From: Saprospiraceae bacterium
GTDB lineage: Bacteria > Bacteroidota > Bacteroidia > Chitinophagales > Saprospiraceae
Assembly: GCA_020848965.1 (NCBI GenBank)
Contig: JADLHE010000452.1
Location: forward strand, 1 to 34,628
Direction: 5' to 3'
Length of the DNA stretch: 34,628 bases
A program made the translations under genes and the position numbers. Below are positions 16,010 to 23,538 of the stretch, one piece after another; position 1 is the stretch's first letter, and every line of letters starts with the position of its first letter. The notes under the pieces are model-generated. The model searched no databases. It was not told the origin of the DNA and saw only the letters and a list, made by a program, of their open reading frames with translations.

Positions 16010-16479
16010 TGATGGAAAATGCGAAACCATTGAAACGGTACCCCTCCCTGCAACCGCTAAGCAGGGACCATCACCACGGGCTGCTGCTCTGCTGGAAAAT
16101 CCGCACCGGGCTTTCCAAAGGGGCAGCCCCGGAGCGGATGAAGGCTTACGCCGATTGGTTCTTTGCGGAGCAACTGCTGCCACATTTTGAGTTGGAAGAA
16201 CGGTATGCCTTCCCCCTGCTCGGCGACAAGGAACACCCGATGGTCAAGCGGGCATTGCGGGAGCACCGCAGATTGAAACGGCTTTTCGCCGCCAGCGATG
16301 ACTTGGATAAACACCTCAGCCTCATCGAGGAGGAACTCACGGCGCACATCCGTTACGAGGAGCGGGTACTTTTCACCGAATTACAGTCGGTTGCGACGCC
16401 GGAGCAGTTGTCTGAAATCGAGCGCCTGCACCATGGGCAGCCGTTTGTAGAGGAATGGGAGGATAAATTTTGGGAGTAG
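16009..16479 (+). CDS. Hemerythrin-domain protein
   Basis: The product has 156 residues from ATG 16009, which overlaps the Ric stop by 1 bp (TGATG); ATG 16012 is the alternative start. His/Glu residues fall in hemerythrin places: SRDHHHGLLL (about 20-29), LPHFELEERYAFP (about 58-70), REHRRLKR and AHIRYEERVLF. This suggests a non-haem di-iron O2/NO-binding protein of the kind often paired with Ric. It converges on the MarR gene with a 5-bp gap. Confidence 0.9.
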   Translation: MMENAKPLKRYPSLQPLSRDHHHGLLLCWKIRTGLSKGAAPERMKAYADWFFAEQLLPHFELEERYAFPLLGDKEHPMVKRALREHRRLKRLFAASDDLDKHLSLIEEELTAHIRYEERVLFTELQSVATPEQLSEIERLHHGQPFVEEWEDKFWE

Positions 16480-16484
16480 CGATT

Positions 16485-17099
16485 TTACCCGATAACCACC
16501 TCATGCTCCGGGCAGTCCACCCGCAACTCCGAGGCTTGCAGCGGGGTGTTCATCAGTTGGCAGAAATGGCCGCTGCCTTGGATGCGATAGTGGGCGCAAT
16601 TATAGCACATGCGCTGCACCGTGATGACGCCTGCCCGGTTCAGGTGCTTGATGATACCGAGCAGGTGGAGCAGCAGATTGGCCTGGTCATCTTCGGAAAG
16701 CTGCTCGATGGGCGTTTGGATTTCCGATGAAAAATGAGAGGCCCGGCTGGCGAGCGCCCCGCCTTCGGCAGTGAGGGCAAGGGAAAAACTGCGCTGGTCG
16801 GCTGGGTCGGGCATTTTGACCACCAAGCCTTTCGATAATAGGGTTTTCACGGCATCGCTCACGGTGGCTTTGGTCATGTTGAACTCAGCGGCGAGGTGGC
16901 CCACTTTCCGCTTTTCCCCATCTGGGTGGTGCAGCAGGAAAATGAGAAACTGCACCTGTAAGGGGCTAAGCCCCTCTGCCTTGCCTTCGTTCCACAGCAA
17001 TACCCGGAACGCCTCGGAAATGCGCTCCAGGGCCACCACGATTTTACTGCCCATGCTGCCCTGCTGGTGTACCGTGTCGAATGCTGATTTTTTGCTCAT
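16485..17099 (-). CDS. MarR-family regulator with a C-terminal four-Cys cluster
   Basis: The product has 204 residues. A winged helix-turn-helix (about 40-120) has KVGHLAAEFNMTKATVSDAVKTLLSKGLV and the D-x-R wing (DPADQRSFSLALT). After the dimer helices, a C-terminal extension holds C165-x2-C168-x11-C180-x15-C196 (CYNC, HFC, DCPEH), likely to bind Fe-S or zinc, so it may be a redox- or NO-responsive MarR protein. It is the last gene of a minus-strand group with DUF2024 and protoglobin, and probably binds the TTAGGA-T-TCCTAA palindrome at 18382-18394. Confidence 0.88.
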   Translation of the reverse strand: MSKKSAFDTVHQQGSMGSKIVVALERISEAFRVLLWNEGKAEGLSPLQVQFLIFLLHHPDGEKRKVGHLAAEFNMTKATVSDAVKTLLSKGLVVKMPDPADQRSFSLALTAEGGALASRASHFSSEIQTPIEQLSEDDQANLLLHLLGIIKHLNRAGVITVQRMCYNCAHYRIQGSGHFCQLMNTPLQASELRVDCPEHEVVIG

Positions 17100-17160
17100 A
17101 AAACTCTATCAAGGTTTTATTTCCAGATTTTAAAATACTGATTCTCAATTTTCCAATTTC

Positions 17161-17649
17161 CTAATTCCCCAATTGTACCACCGCTTTCAGTTCCTCCTCC
17201 GTTTTGCCCCGCAGGTCAGCGAAGCGGTATTGGGCATAGTGTGCACGGAGGTGCAGCACCAAATCCCGCCGGGTCGGGTTGGTCGGCAAGGCTGCCGGGA
17301 TGTCGTCCATTTCGAGGATATAGTAGCCACTTGCTTGTATGGCTGCCTTGACATCGGCCCCAGCGTCCTCAACATGGCAGAAACGGCATTCCTCTGTGTC
17401 CAACCTGGCGCTCGACTCATTTTTGGTGGCAAGGTACTCCTTCCCGTACTGGTGTATGGCGAGGGCATCTTTGAGGGTGGAGGGCACGAGGATGTCAAAG
17501 TGCATCACGCTGCCGTCCCGTTTTTTCACGTATGTGTCCCAGACCGCTACGCTCATTTTTGTGGCATTTTTTAATGGTGAAACAGAAGGTGATTGCCCCA
17601 AAGCGGAAAGACCGCACAAGGCGAAGATAAGCAGGAGAAACGTTCTCAT
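17161..17649 (-). CDS. DUF2024-family protein with a predicted signal peptide
   Basis: The product has 162 residues from ATG 17649 (MRTFLLLIFALCGLSALGQ, a clear Sec signal). The DUF2024 core begins at about residue 32 with MSVAVWDTYVKKRDGSVMHFDILVP and holds TEECRFCHVED. Members of this family are usually short and start right at MKVAVWDTYV, so ATG 17556 is an alternative start that would give a cytosolic protein of 131 residues. The C-terminus extends past the core. The function of DUF2024 is unknown; the C-x2-C-H could bind metal. It lies between protoglobin and the MarR gene. Confidence 0.82.
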   Translation of the reverse strand: MRTFLLLIFALCGLSALGQSPSVSPLKNATKMSVAVWDTYVKKRDGSVMHFDILVPSTLKDALAIHQYGKEYLATKNESSARLDTEECRFCHVEDAGADVKAAIQASGYYILEMDDIPAALPTNPTRRDLVLHLRAHYAQYRFADLRGKTEEELKAVVQLGN

Positions 17650-17751
17650 ATTTTCGATTTTAGAAAATAGAAAACGAAGAGCCAGGCCAACCCTTTCAGC
17701 AGGAAGAACAGGAACCCAGCTACTCCGATTTTCTTCAGGCATGCTTTTGTC

Positions 17752-18333
17752 TTAGAACTCATTTTCCTTAAAATAAGGCTGGCACCAAAGCAAAGTCGTC
17801 AGGGTCACGGCCTTGAACCAAGCATTGTGCATGGCGTCCACATCGTCGGCGCTGTGCCCTTTTTTGTTCAAAAAGTCCTTGATGGTGGCGGTAATCGGGT
17901 AGATGAATGCCACGAGGTAGCGGGCATGGATAATGGGAACGGCCTCCACCCCGTCGGTCTGGTTCTTCTTCGTGCTGTGGTGGCGCAGGGCGATTTCATG
18001 CTGGTAGTTGAGCCAGTCCTGGTCGTAGGGGCGGTTGCAGAGGTCGAGTATCCACTGCCCGAACCTGACCCGTACCGCACCGAGGTAGTCCATGTTTGGC
18101 TGGCCTCCTTTTGTGAAATAATGAAGCAGGTGCTCGTTGCCGCCCACGTAGCCATACCACAGGTCCAGCACGGCATCGGTCTGGTCGGCCAGCAACACAC
18201 CTGACATGCGCAAGTAGCGGTCATCTTCATCTGACCAGAGCAGGGTTTTCTTGAGCAAGGCAAGGTCTTGCATCGAGACGGGGGAGGTGGCAAGCGAGGC
18301 GCTTCCGTAATCGTAACCTTTGATTTGTGCCAT
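17752..18333 (-). CDS. Protoglobin
   Basis: The product has 193 residues and is single-domain, with no signalling domain attached. The protoglobin fold is recognisable from the MSGVLLADQTDAVLDLWYGYVGG segment, TKGGQPNMDYLGAVRVRFGQW, and WLNYQHEIALRHHSTKKN (about 107-124), which holds the haem proximal His (one of H112, H118, H119). Protoglobins bind O2, CO and NO. It has its own promoter with a MarR-like operator, and MarR and DUF2024 genes follow. Confidence 0.88.
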   Translation of the reverse strand: MAQIKGYDYGSASLATSPVSMQDLALLKKTLLWSDEDDRYLRMSGVLLADQTDAVLDLWYGYVGGNEHLLHYFTKGGQPNMDYLGAVRVRFGQWILDLCNRPYDQDWLNYQHEIALRHHSTKKNQTDGVEAVPIIHARYLVAFIYPITATIKDFLNKKGHSADDVDAMHNAWFKAVTLTTLLWCQPYFKENEF

Positions 18334-18372
18334 GTTGAAATGTTTTTAAATGGTAATTGTGAAACGATGGCA

Positions 18373-18406
18373 CAAATATAATTAGGATTCCTAACTATAT
18401 ATCAAA
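18373..18406 (-). promoter_or_regulatory. Protoglobin promoter with MarR-type operator
   Basis: On the minus strand TATATTTG (18380-18373) is a perfect -7 box and TTTG (18406-18403) a -33 box, spaced 22 bp. The spacer holds TTAGGA-T-TCCTAA (18382-18394), a perfect inverted repeat. A MarR-type dimer bound there would block the promoter, and the MarR gene downstream is the natural candidate. Confidence 0.6.
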
Positions 18407-18419
18407 AGGCAAAAAAAAT

Positions 18420-18671
18420 TTACCGCAACACAGCTAGCAAGCCCAAATACACCAATAGCACCAAGCCCACCAAGGCTAACCACGCCCGGTGTGCCCACCT
18501 CATCTCCATAAACTGCCAGACGACCAGCAGTACCTTCACGCAGGCAGCAATTGCCAAGGTAAGTGCCAAAACGAACCCTGTTTTTTCACCAGCAGCCATC
18601 AGGCCAGAGGAAGCCGTGAGCAGCACGAGCAGCGCCAAGGTAAAGACATTGTATTTCAAGGAATCCTTCAT
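18420..18671 (-). CDS. norF: Cytochrome c oxidase subunit IV-like protein (NorF-like)
   Basis: The product has 83 residues with three hydrophobic helices and a charged N-terminus (MKDSLKYN); the MEMRWAHRAW turn is typical of subunit IV/CyoD-like proteins. Its ATG overlaps the stop of the subunit III-like gene by 4 bp (18668-18671). As in other nor clusters, subunit III-like NorE and small NorF accompany NorCBQD; both aid NO reductase maturation or activity. The symbol rests on context. Confidence 0.78.
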   Translation of the reverse strand: MKDSLKYNVFTLALLVLLTASSGLMAAGEKTGFVLALTLAIAACVKVLLVVWQFMEMRWAHRAWLALVGLVLLVYLGLLAVLR

Positions 18672-19252
18672 TTCATCAAGTATAAAACAGGAAACAGCAG
18701 CAGCCAGATGAGGTCGCAGAGGTGCCAAAACGACGCCCCTGTCTCCACGTCCTCGTGGTTATTTTGGTGGTAAACGCCTTGCCGGGTCTTTCGGGCCAGC
18801 ACCGCCAAAATCACGCAACCCACCAGCACATGCACGAAGTGGAAGCCCGTGAGCAGCCAATAGAAAGTGAAGAAACTATTGTAGCCCAAGTCGAAGCCGT
18901 GCGACAGTTTCCCGGCGTATTCTGTACCTTTTATAGCCAAAAATGCCAGCCCAAAAACCAATGCGGCAATCATCCGGCGGTGGCTGTCCGTCGCTTTCCC
19001 TAGCTTCAACAAGCGCACGGCCTCCGCCATGAAAAAACCACTGGTGAGCAGCACGAGGGTGTTCACCAAGCCCGTACTGGTACTGAGGTTTTGTTGCGCA
19101 GCAGCGAACAAACCGGGGTCGAGGCTGCGCTGCCATGCGAACGCCCCGATGCCCGCAGTGAAGGTCACCAATTCCACAAGGATGATTATCCAGATGAGGA
19201 TGCCGCCGGGTGGGTAGAGGAAGTTTTTGTGGTCAACCTGCTCCATTTTCAT
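18668..19252 (-). CDS. norE: Cytochrome c oxidase subunit III-like protein (NorE)
   Basis: The product has 194 residues from ATG 19252, which overlaps the norD stop by 4 bp. Five membrane helices are visible, with FLYPPGGILIWIIILVELVTF at the start, then the subunit III motifs FYWLLTGFHFVHVLVGCVILA and NHEDVETGASFWHLCDLIWLLLFPVLYL. Subunit III-like NorE proteins are encoded in nor operons and are needed for full NO reductase function in some species. A longer frame opening at 19504 runs inside norD and is rejected. Confidence 0.9.
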   Translation of the reverse strand: MKMEQVDHKNFLYPPGGILIWIIILVELVTFTAGIGAFAWQRSLDPGLFAAAQQNLSTSTGLVNTLVLLTSGFFMAEAVRLLKLGKATDSHRRMIAALVFGLAFLAIKGTEYAGKLSHGFDLGYNSFFTFYWLLTGFHFVHVLVGCVILAVLARKTRQGVYHQNNHEDVETGASFWHLCDLIWLLLFPVLYLMK

Positions 19253-21018
19253 TGCTCGTTTATCCGCCGGTACAACAGCGCCAGCGCCTGCACCAACTGG
19301 TCGGGATGCGAAAGGATATTGTAGTGGTTTTGCCCGAACATCTGCGGCAGGTAATACCTCGCCACGCTCTCCACCGCCACGGCGTAGGTACTGATGTGTC
19401 GCTCGTGCAGTTCCCGCAGCGCCTGCCGCACATCGGCAATGCCGTACTGGCCCTCGTAGCGGTCGTAATCGTTGGGCTTGCCGTCGGAGAGCAATACGAC
19501 CCATTTCCGGCTGGCGGGGTGCGCCTCAATGAGCGCCTTCGAGTGGCGCAGCGCCGGGCCGATACGGGTATAGCCCTGTGGCTCCACGCTACCGAGCCGT
19601 TGCTTGCCCTTCGTCCAGTCCTCACCGAACTCTTTCAGCGTGTGGTAGGTGCAGCGGTTGCGGGTTTGGGAGCAGAAGCCGCCTACGGCGAAGTCCACGC
19701 CGTACTCGTTCAGTGCCTCTCCGAAGAGGATGACGGCCTGTTTTTCCACGTCGAGTACCCGGTTGCCGTCGGCGTAGCTGTCGGTGGAGAGGCTGAGGTC
19801 GAGCAGAAAGAGCAGGGCAATATTGGGGTCTTTTTTGCGGGTGGAGTTATAGATGTTCTCGGAAGGGGTGTGGCCGCTACGCAGGTCGGCGAACCAGTCC
19901 ACGAGGGCGTCCATGTCAATATTCTCACCATCGGGCATGCGCCTCACCATGCGCCGCTGCTGATGTATTTGGGCGAATTTCCGGCGCAGGCCATTCAGCG
20001 TTTTCTTGTTTTCAGAAAGGCATTTTTGGGCATAAGTGAGGTCACCGCCCTTTATTTTGCTCAAAAAAACCTTGCAGTAGTCGGGCTTGTACCGCTTTTG
20101 GGACAAGTCCCATTCGGGGTAGGTCACACAGGTCGTGCCATTGTCGGCATCCTCGCTTTCGGCGATTTTCACCGAGCCACGGAACTCCGCCCGATAGACC
20201 GAATGCGCCTGTTCGTCGGTGCGAACGAGGTGCTTTAGGTTCAGTTCGTTGAGCGCCTCAGCGTGCTCGGCCAGTTCGTCGTCGCCGTCGAAGCCCCGCC
20301 AGATACCGCTGAACTCTTCGGCGGTCTCCACCTTCTCGAAGTTGTGGGTGAGCATGTAATCGTCCTGCGCTTTTTTGTCCACGGCAATGACTTCCACCTC
20401 CTCCACGGGCTTAGAGGCAATCTCGGTGGTTGGGCTGTGCGGGTTCGTGCCTTCTGCCTCGCCGTTGGGATTGGCAGTGACGGGTGGGCCGGTCACGCCC
20501 TCGTTCACCATGTATTTCCCATAGAGCCAAAAGGTTTCTGGGCGGCTTTTCGGGTCGCCGTATTGTGCTTCAAAATGGGGTTTTACTTCGTAAAAGAACC
20601 GAGCCACGGAGGGGAACTCCTCTTGCATAAATCCCAAAATGATGGGTGCCGCCGCCGCTGCTTTTTGCTGTGCAATTTCAAGGCTTTGGGCTTCCATTTT
20701 GTTGTTCCAATTGAGTTGCTCCCGGATTTGTATGCTCAAGAAAACGACACGGTAGAGATAGAAATACAGGTTCTGCTCCAGGCTGGGCAGTTTTGAAAAA
20801 CTGATGGGCAGGTAGAACGCATCGTCCTTCCAGCCACCCTCTTTTTCGGCGGGCAGGATGTCCACGTTGCGCCCCGTCAGCGCACGGGCAAGCAGCGTCA
20901 GGCGGGGGCTGATGGCTTCGAGCCTTACCGCAAGGGCAGTTTCTTCTTTGCCGTTGCTGAGCTTCCATTTATCGTAGAAGCCGAGGATTTTTTTGAAAAG
21001 TATCTGGTCGAGTTCCAT
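19249..21018 (-). CDS. norD: NorD, VWA-domain NO reductase activation protein
   Basis: The product has 589 residues. The C-terminal von Willebrand A domain has the metal-ion-dependent adhesion motif D-L-S-L-S (from D407), GYTRIGPALRHSKAL with the Thr, and LLSDGKPNDYDRYEG with the Asp. The N-terminal half is helical and acidic. NorD acts with the MoxR-type ATPase NorQ to mature NorCB, probably by metal insertion. It lies 83 bp after norQ; the gap holds a long hairpin. It is followed by norE with a 4-bp overlap. Confidence 0.94.
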   Translation of the reverse strand: MELDQILFKKILGFYDKWKLSNGKEETALAVRLEAISPRLTLLARALTGRNVDILPAEKEGGWKDDAFYLPISFSKLPSLEQNLYFYLYRVVFLSIQIREQLNWNNKMEAQSLEIAQQKAAAAAPIILGFMQEEFPSVARFFYEVKPHFEAQYGDPKSRPETFWLYGKYMVNEGVTGPPVTANPNGEAEGTNPHSPTTEIASKPVEEVEVIAVDKKAQDDYMLTHNFEKVETAEEFSGIWRGFDGDDELAEHAEALNELNLKHLVRTDEQAHSVYRAEFRGSVKIAESEDADNGTTCVTYPEWDLSQKRYKPDYCKVFLSKIKGGDLTYAQKCLSENKKTLNGLRRKFAQIHQQRRMVRRMPDGENIDMDALVDWFADLRSGHTPSENIYNSTRKKDPNIALLFLLDLSLSTDSYADGNRVLDVEKQAVILFGEALNEYGVDFAVGGFCSQTRNRCTYHTLKEFGEDWTKGKQRLGSVEPQGYTRIGPALRHSKALIEAHPASRKWVVLLSDGKPNDYDRYEGQYGIADVRQALRELHERHISTYAVAVESVARYYLPQMFGQNHYNILSHPDQLVQALALLYRRINEQ

Positions 21019-21031
21019 CCATCAAAATGAT

Positions 21032-21101
21032 GAATGATAAATGATGAATGATAGATGGAGCGTCTGCTGATTCACCATTTATCATTCATCATTTATCATT
21101 C
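21032..21101. repeat. 27-bp inverted repeat between norQ and norD
   Basis: The arms at 21032-21058 and 21075-21101 match at 26 of 27 positions around a 16-nt loop. Each arm is built of repeated ATGAATGATAA-like units. On the nor transcript it forms a strong A/T-rich hairpin that starts right after the norQ stop (21102) and ends 14 nt before norD. There is no U-tract, so mRNA stabilisation or partial termination is more likely than a full stop. Confidence 0.8.
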
Positions 21102-21884
21102 CTATATCATCAAATCCGCCAAATCCTTCAGTGCCGCCAATGTTTCATCGTCGTCGGTGAGGGGTTGAATCATGCCTACTTCCACGGAGAGCCGCTTGGG
21201 CAACCCGCTATGGATGAGCTTGGCGGCATCCACTACGAGGCGGGTCGAGACGGTTTCCATCAGGCCCAGTTCGTTCAGGTTGCGGATTTTGTTGGCGATG
21301 CCAACGAGCCGCTTGGCATCCGCGTGCTCGATGCCCGATTCGCTTTCCACGATTTCCCGCTCTAATTTTTCATCGGGGTAATTGAAGGCAAGCGAGACGA
21401 AGCGCTGCCGGGTGGAGGGTTTCAGTTCTTTGAAGCCACGTTGGTAGCCGGGGTTGTAGGAGGCCACGAGCATGAACGAATTGGCGGCGGGCACTTCCTC
21501 CGGCACTTTGTCGAGGAAGAGTTGGCGGCGGTGGTCGGTCAGCGAGTGGATGGCCACAATCACGTCGGGGCGGGCCTCGGCTATTTCATCCAAATAGATG
21601 ATGCTGCCATTGCGCACAGCGGTGGTTAGTGGCCCGTCCTGCCAGATGGTCTCAGCACCCTTGAGGATGTAGCGCCCGGTGAGGTCAATCGCCGAGGTCT
21701 CCTCATGGCAAGCTACCGTGATGAGCGGCACACCGAGGCGATGGGCCATGTGCTCCACGAAGCGGGTCTTGCCCGTGCCCGTGGGGCCTTTCAGCAGCAC
21801 GGCCAGCTTGTTTTCATGGCAATGGGTGAAGACCTCTATTTCTTTGCCGATTGGGCGGTAGTATGGTTGCGTTGTAATTTCCAT
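21102..21884 (-). CDS. norQ: NorQ, MoxR-type AAA+ ATPase
   Basis: The product has 260 residues. Walker A is GPTGTGKT (33-40), Walker B is SIIYLDEIAEARPD (near 94-107), followed by sensor-1 MLVASYNPG and an R-finger region KPSTRQRFVSL. It belongs to the CbbQ/NorQ/GvpN group. With NorD it activates the NO reductase NorCB. It stands between norB (235-bp gap with repeats) and norD. Confidence 0.94.
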   Translation of the reverse strand: MEITTQPYYRPIGKEIEVFTHCHENKLAVLLKGPTGTGKTRFVEHMAHRLGVPLITVACHEETSAIDLTGRYILKGAETIWQDGPLTTAVRNGSIIYLDEIAEARPDVIVAIHSLTDHRRQLFLDKVPEEVPAANSFMLVASYNPGYQRGFKELKPSTRQRFVSLAFNYPDEKLEREIVESESGIEHADAKRLVGIANKIRNLNELGLMETVSTRLVVDAAKLIHSGLPKRLSVEVGMIQPLTDDDETLAALKDLADLMI

Positions 21885-21901
21885 TTTAAAAAATCTACAA
21901 T

Positions 21902-22000
21902 TTTGTCATTGCCGAAGCTAACACGTGATGCAATGAGGGCAGTTGTAATAGCATTTATATTTCCCTCGTGACGTTGCGGGTTGCCTTCGGCAATGACAAA
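21902..22000. repeat. 99-bp element with perfect 16-bp terminal inverted repeats (REP/MITE-like)
   Basis: TTTGTCATTGCCGAAG (21902-21917) and its exact inverse (21985-22000) bound a 67-nt core with further weaker complementarity (AGGG and CCCT). The GTCATTGC end resembles dispersed palindromic repeats seen in many genomes. It lies in the norB-norQ gap. Confidence 0.65.
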
Positions 22001-22023
22001 GAGGGAGAGAGGTGTTTTGAAAC

Positions 22024-22115
22024 AAGCAAAAAGGGCAAGGCACCTGCGCAATTTATTGACAACTCATCACAACTCGAAAAACAACCAACTAATGAATGCC
22101 CCGCCCTTTTTGCTT
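22024..22115. repeat. 13-bp perfect inverted repeats just after norB
   Basis: AAGCAAAAAGGGC (22024-22036) and its inverse (22103-22115) are separated by 66 nt. The right arm begins 4 nt after the norB stop on the transcribed strand. It may be a second palindromic element or a structure at the norB 3' end. Confidence 0.55.
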
Positions 22116-22119
22116 GAAA

Positions 22120-23454
22120 TCATGCCCGTTCCAGCGCCTCGTCCGTCGGCTTGCCGTACTTGAAAAAGTTCAAAACGAACATGACGATGCCCACGGTGAA
22201 CAGCGTGGCCGCAGCGATGAGCACAAGGAAGTGTACCTCCATCGCCTGTTGGGTGTCAATGAAGTCCATACCCACTTTCCGTTCGAGGTAAACCTGCGTG
22301 ACACCTGCTGCTGCAAAGGCCGTGGTCATGCCAATCATGCCAATATTGGAGAGCCAGAAGGCGTAGCTGGCACCAGGCGCAGTGTACAGCTTCCGACCCG
22401 TCATCAATGGGGTGGCGTAAGTTATCATGCCCAGCACCAACATGCCGTAAGCACCCCAGAAGGCCAAGTGCCCGTGCATCGCTGTCACGAAAGTTCCGTG
22501 CGTGTACATGTTCACGGCGGGAAGGGTGTGCGCCACGCCGAGCAGGCCCGCCCCCACAAAGGAGATAATGGCCGTGCCGAGCGTCCAGTTCAGCGCGATT
22601 TGGTTCGGATGGCGCTTCTCGCCCTTGCGGTACATGGCGAGGGCGAACAAGGCCATGCCAAGGAAGGCCAGTGGCTCCATGGCGGAGAAAATGCCGCCAA
22701 TCATCAGCCAATATTTCGGCGTGCCGATATAATAGTAGTGGTGGCCCGTGCCGAGGATGCCCGATATGAAGGTCAGGCCAACGATGACGTACAGCCATTT
22801 TTCGATGACCTCCCGGTCAACGCCTGTCAATTTGATGAGCAAATAAGCAAGGATGCCGCCCATGATGAGTTCCCAAACGCCCTCCACCCAGAGGTGGACG
22901 ACCCACCAACGGAAGAAGGAGTCCATCGTCTGGTTGTCGAACCAAATCATACCAGGCAGGTAGAGCAGTGCGGCGAACAACAGCCCCATCGTGAGCACGA
23001 GGGAAGTGGTAGTGCGCTTTTTACCTTTCCAAAGCGTCATGATGATGATGTAGAGGAACAGCAGCACGTTGACCACCACGAGGTAGTCGAGCGGGCGGGG
23101 GATTTCGAGGAACTTGCGGCCTTCCCACCAGTTCAGGTGGAAGCCTATCACTGCCACGACGCCGACGATGGCGAGGCTCCAAAACTGTAGCTTGGCCAGT
23201 GGCACGGAAATCAGTTCATGCTCGGCCTCGTCGGGGATGATGAAATAGGCAGCACCCATGAAGCCGCTCAGAATCCAGACCACCAACAGGTTCTTGTGGG
23301 TGGCGGGGGCAGCGTTGAAGGGGATGAGGTCGTGCAGCCCATCATAGCCAAGGTGGGCGAAAGCCATGATGAAGCCGTAGGTGATTTGCAGCAGCAACAG
23401 CACGCCGCTGAGGGCGAAGAACCACCAGGCTATTTGTTGAGATTTATATTTCAT
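22120..23454 (-). CDS. norB: NorB, catalytic subunit of cytochrome-c-type NO reductase
   Basis: The product has 444 residues with about 12 membrane helices. Haem and FeB ligands are visible: THKNLLVVW, WWVVHLWVEGVWE (His and the conserved Glu), GTGHHYYYIG, and THGTFVTAMHGHLAFWGAYG. It reduces 2 NO to N2O with electrons from NorC. Usual length for cNor. It is preceded by norC (84-bp gap) and followed by norQ. Confidence 0.96.
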   Translation of the reverse strand: MKYKSQQIAWWFFALSGVLLLLQITYGFIMAFAHLGYDGLHDLIPFNAAPATHKNLLVVWILSGFMGAAYFIIPDEAEHELISVPLAKLQFWSLAIVGVVAVIGFHLNWWEGRKFLEIPRPLDYLVVVNVLLFLYIIIMTLWKGKKRTTTSLVLTMGLLFAALLYLPGMIWFDNQTMDSFFRWWVVHLWVEGVWELIMGGILAYLLIKLTGVDREVIEKWLYVIVGLTFISGILGTGHHYYYIGTPKYWLMIGGIFSAMEPLAFLGMALFALAMYRKGEKRHPNQIALNWTLGTAIISFVGAGLLGVAHTLPAVNMYTHGTFVTAMHGHLAFWGAYGMLVLGMITYATPLMTGRKLYTAPGASYAFWLSNIGMIGMTTAFAAAGVTQVYLERKVGMDFIDTQQAMEVHFLVLIAAATLFTVGIVMFVLNFFKYGKPTDEALERA

Positions 23455-23538
23455 TTTGAATTGATTTTTAGAACGGTGGACGGCAAATGGTTGACGGTGC
23501 CTGTCCTTGCGTCACGGAATTGAATTAAACAGTGCCAA

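Noticed and set aside
19253..19504. N-terminal extension of the subunit III-like NorE frame
   Set aside because: It lies wholly inside norD and encodes an Arg/Ala-rich shadow sequence; ATG 19252 with a 4-bp overlap fits.
19210..20238. A 342-codon plus-strand frame opposite norD
   Set aside because: Shadow of norD; the norD VWA motifs on the minus strand are decisive.
22096..23190. A 364-codon plus-strand frame opposite norB
   Set aside because: It is His/Glu-rich shadow translation of the reverse strand of norB with no family motif.
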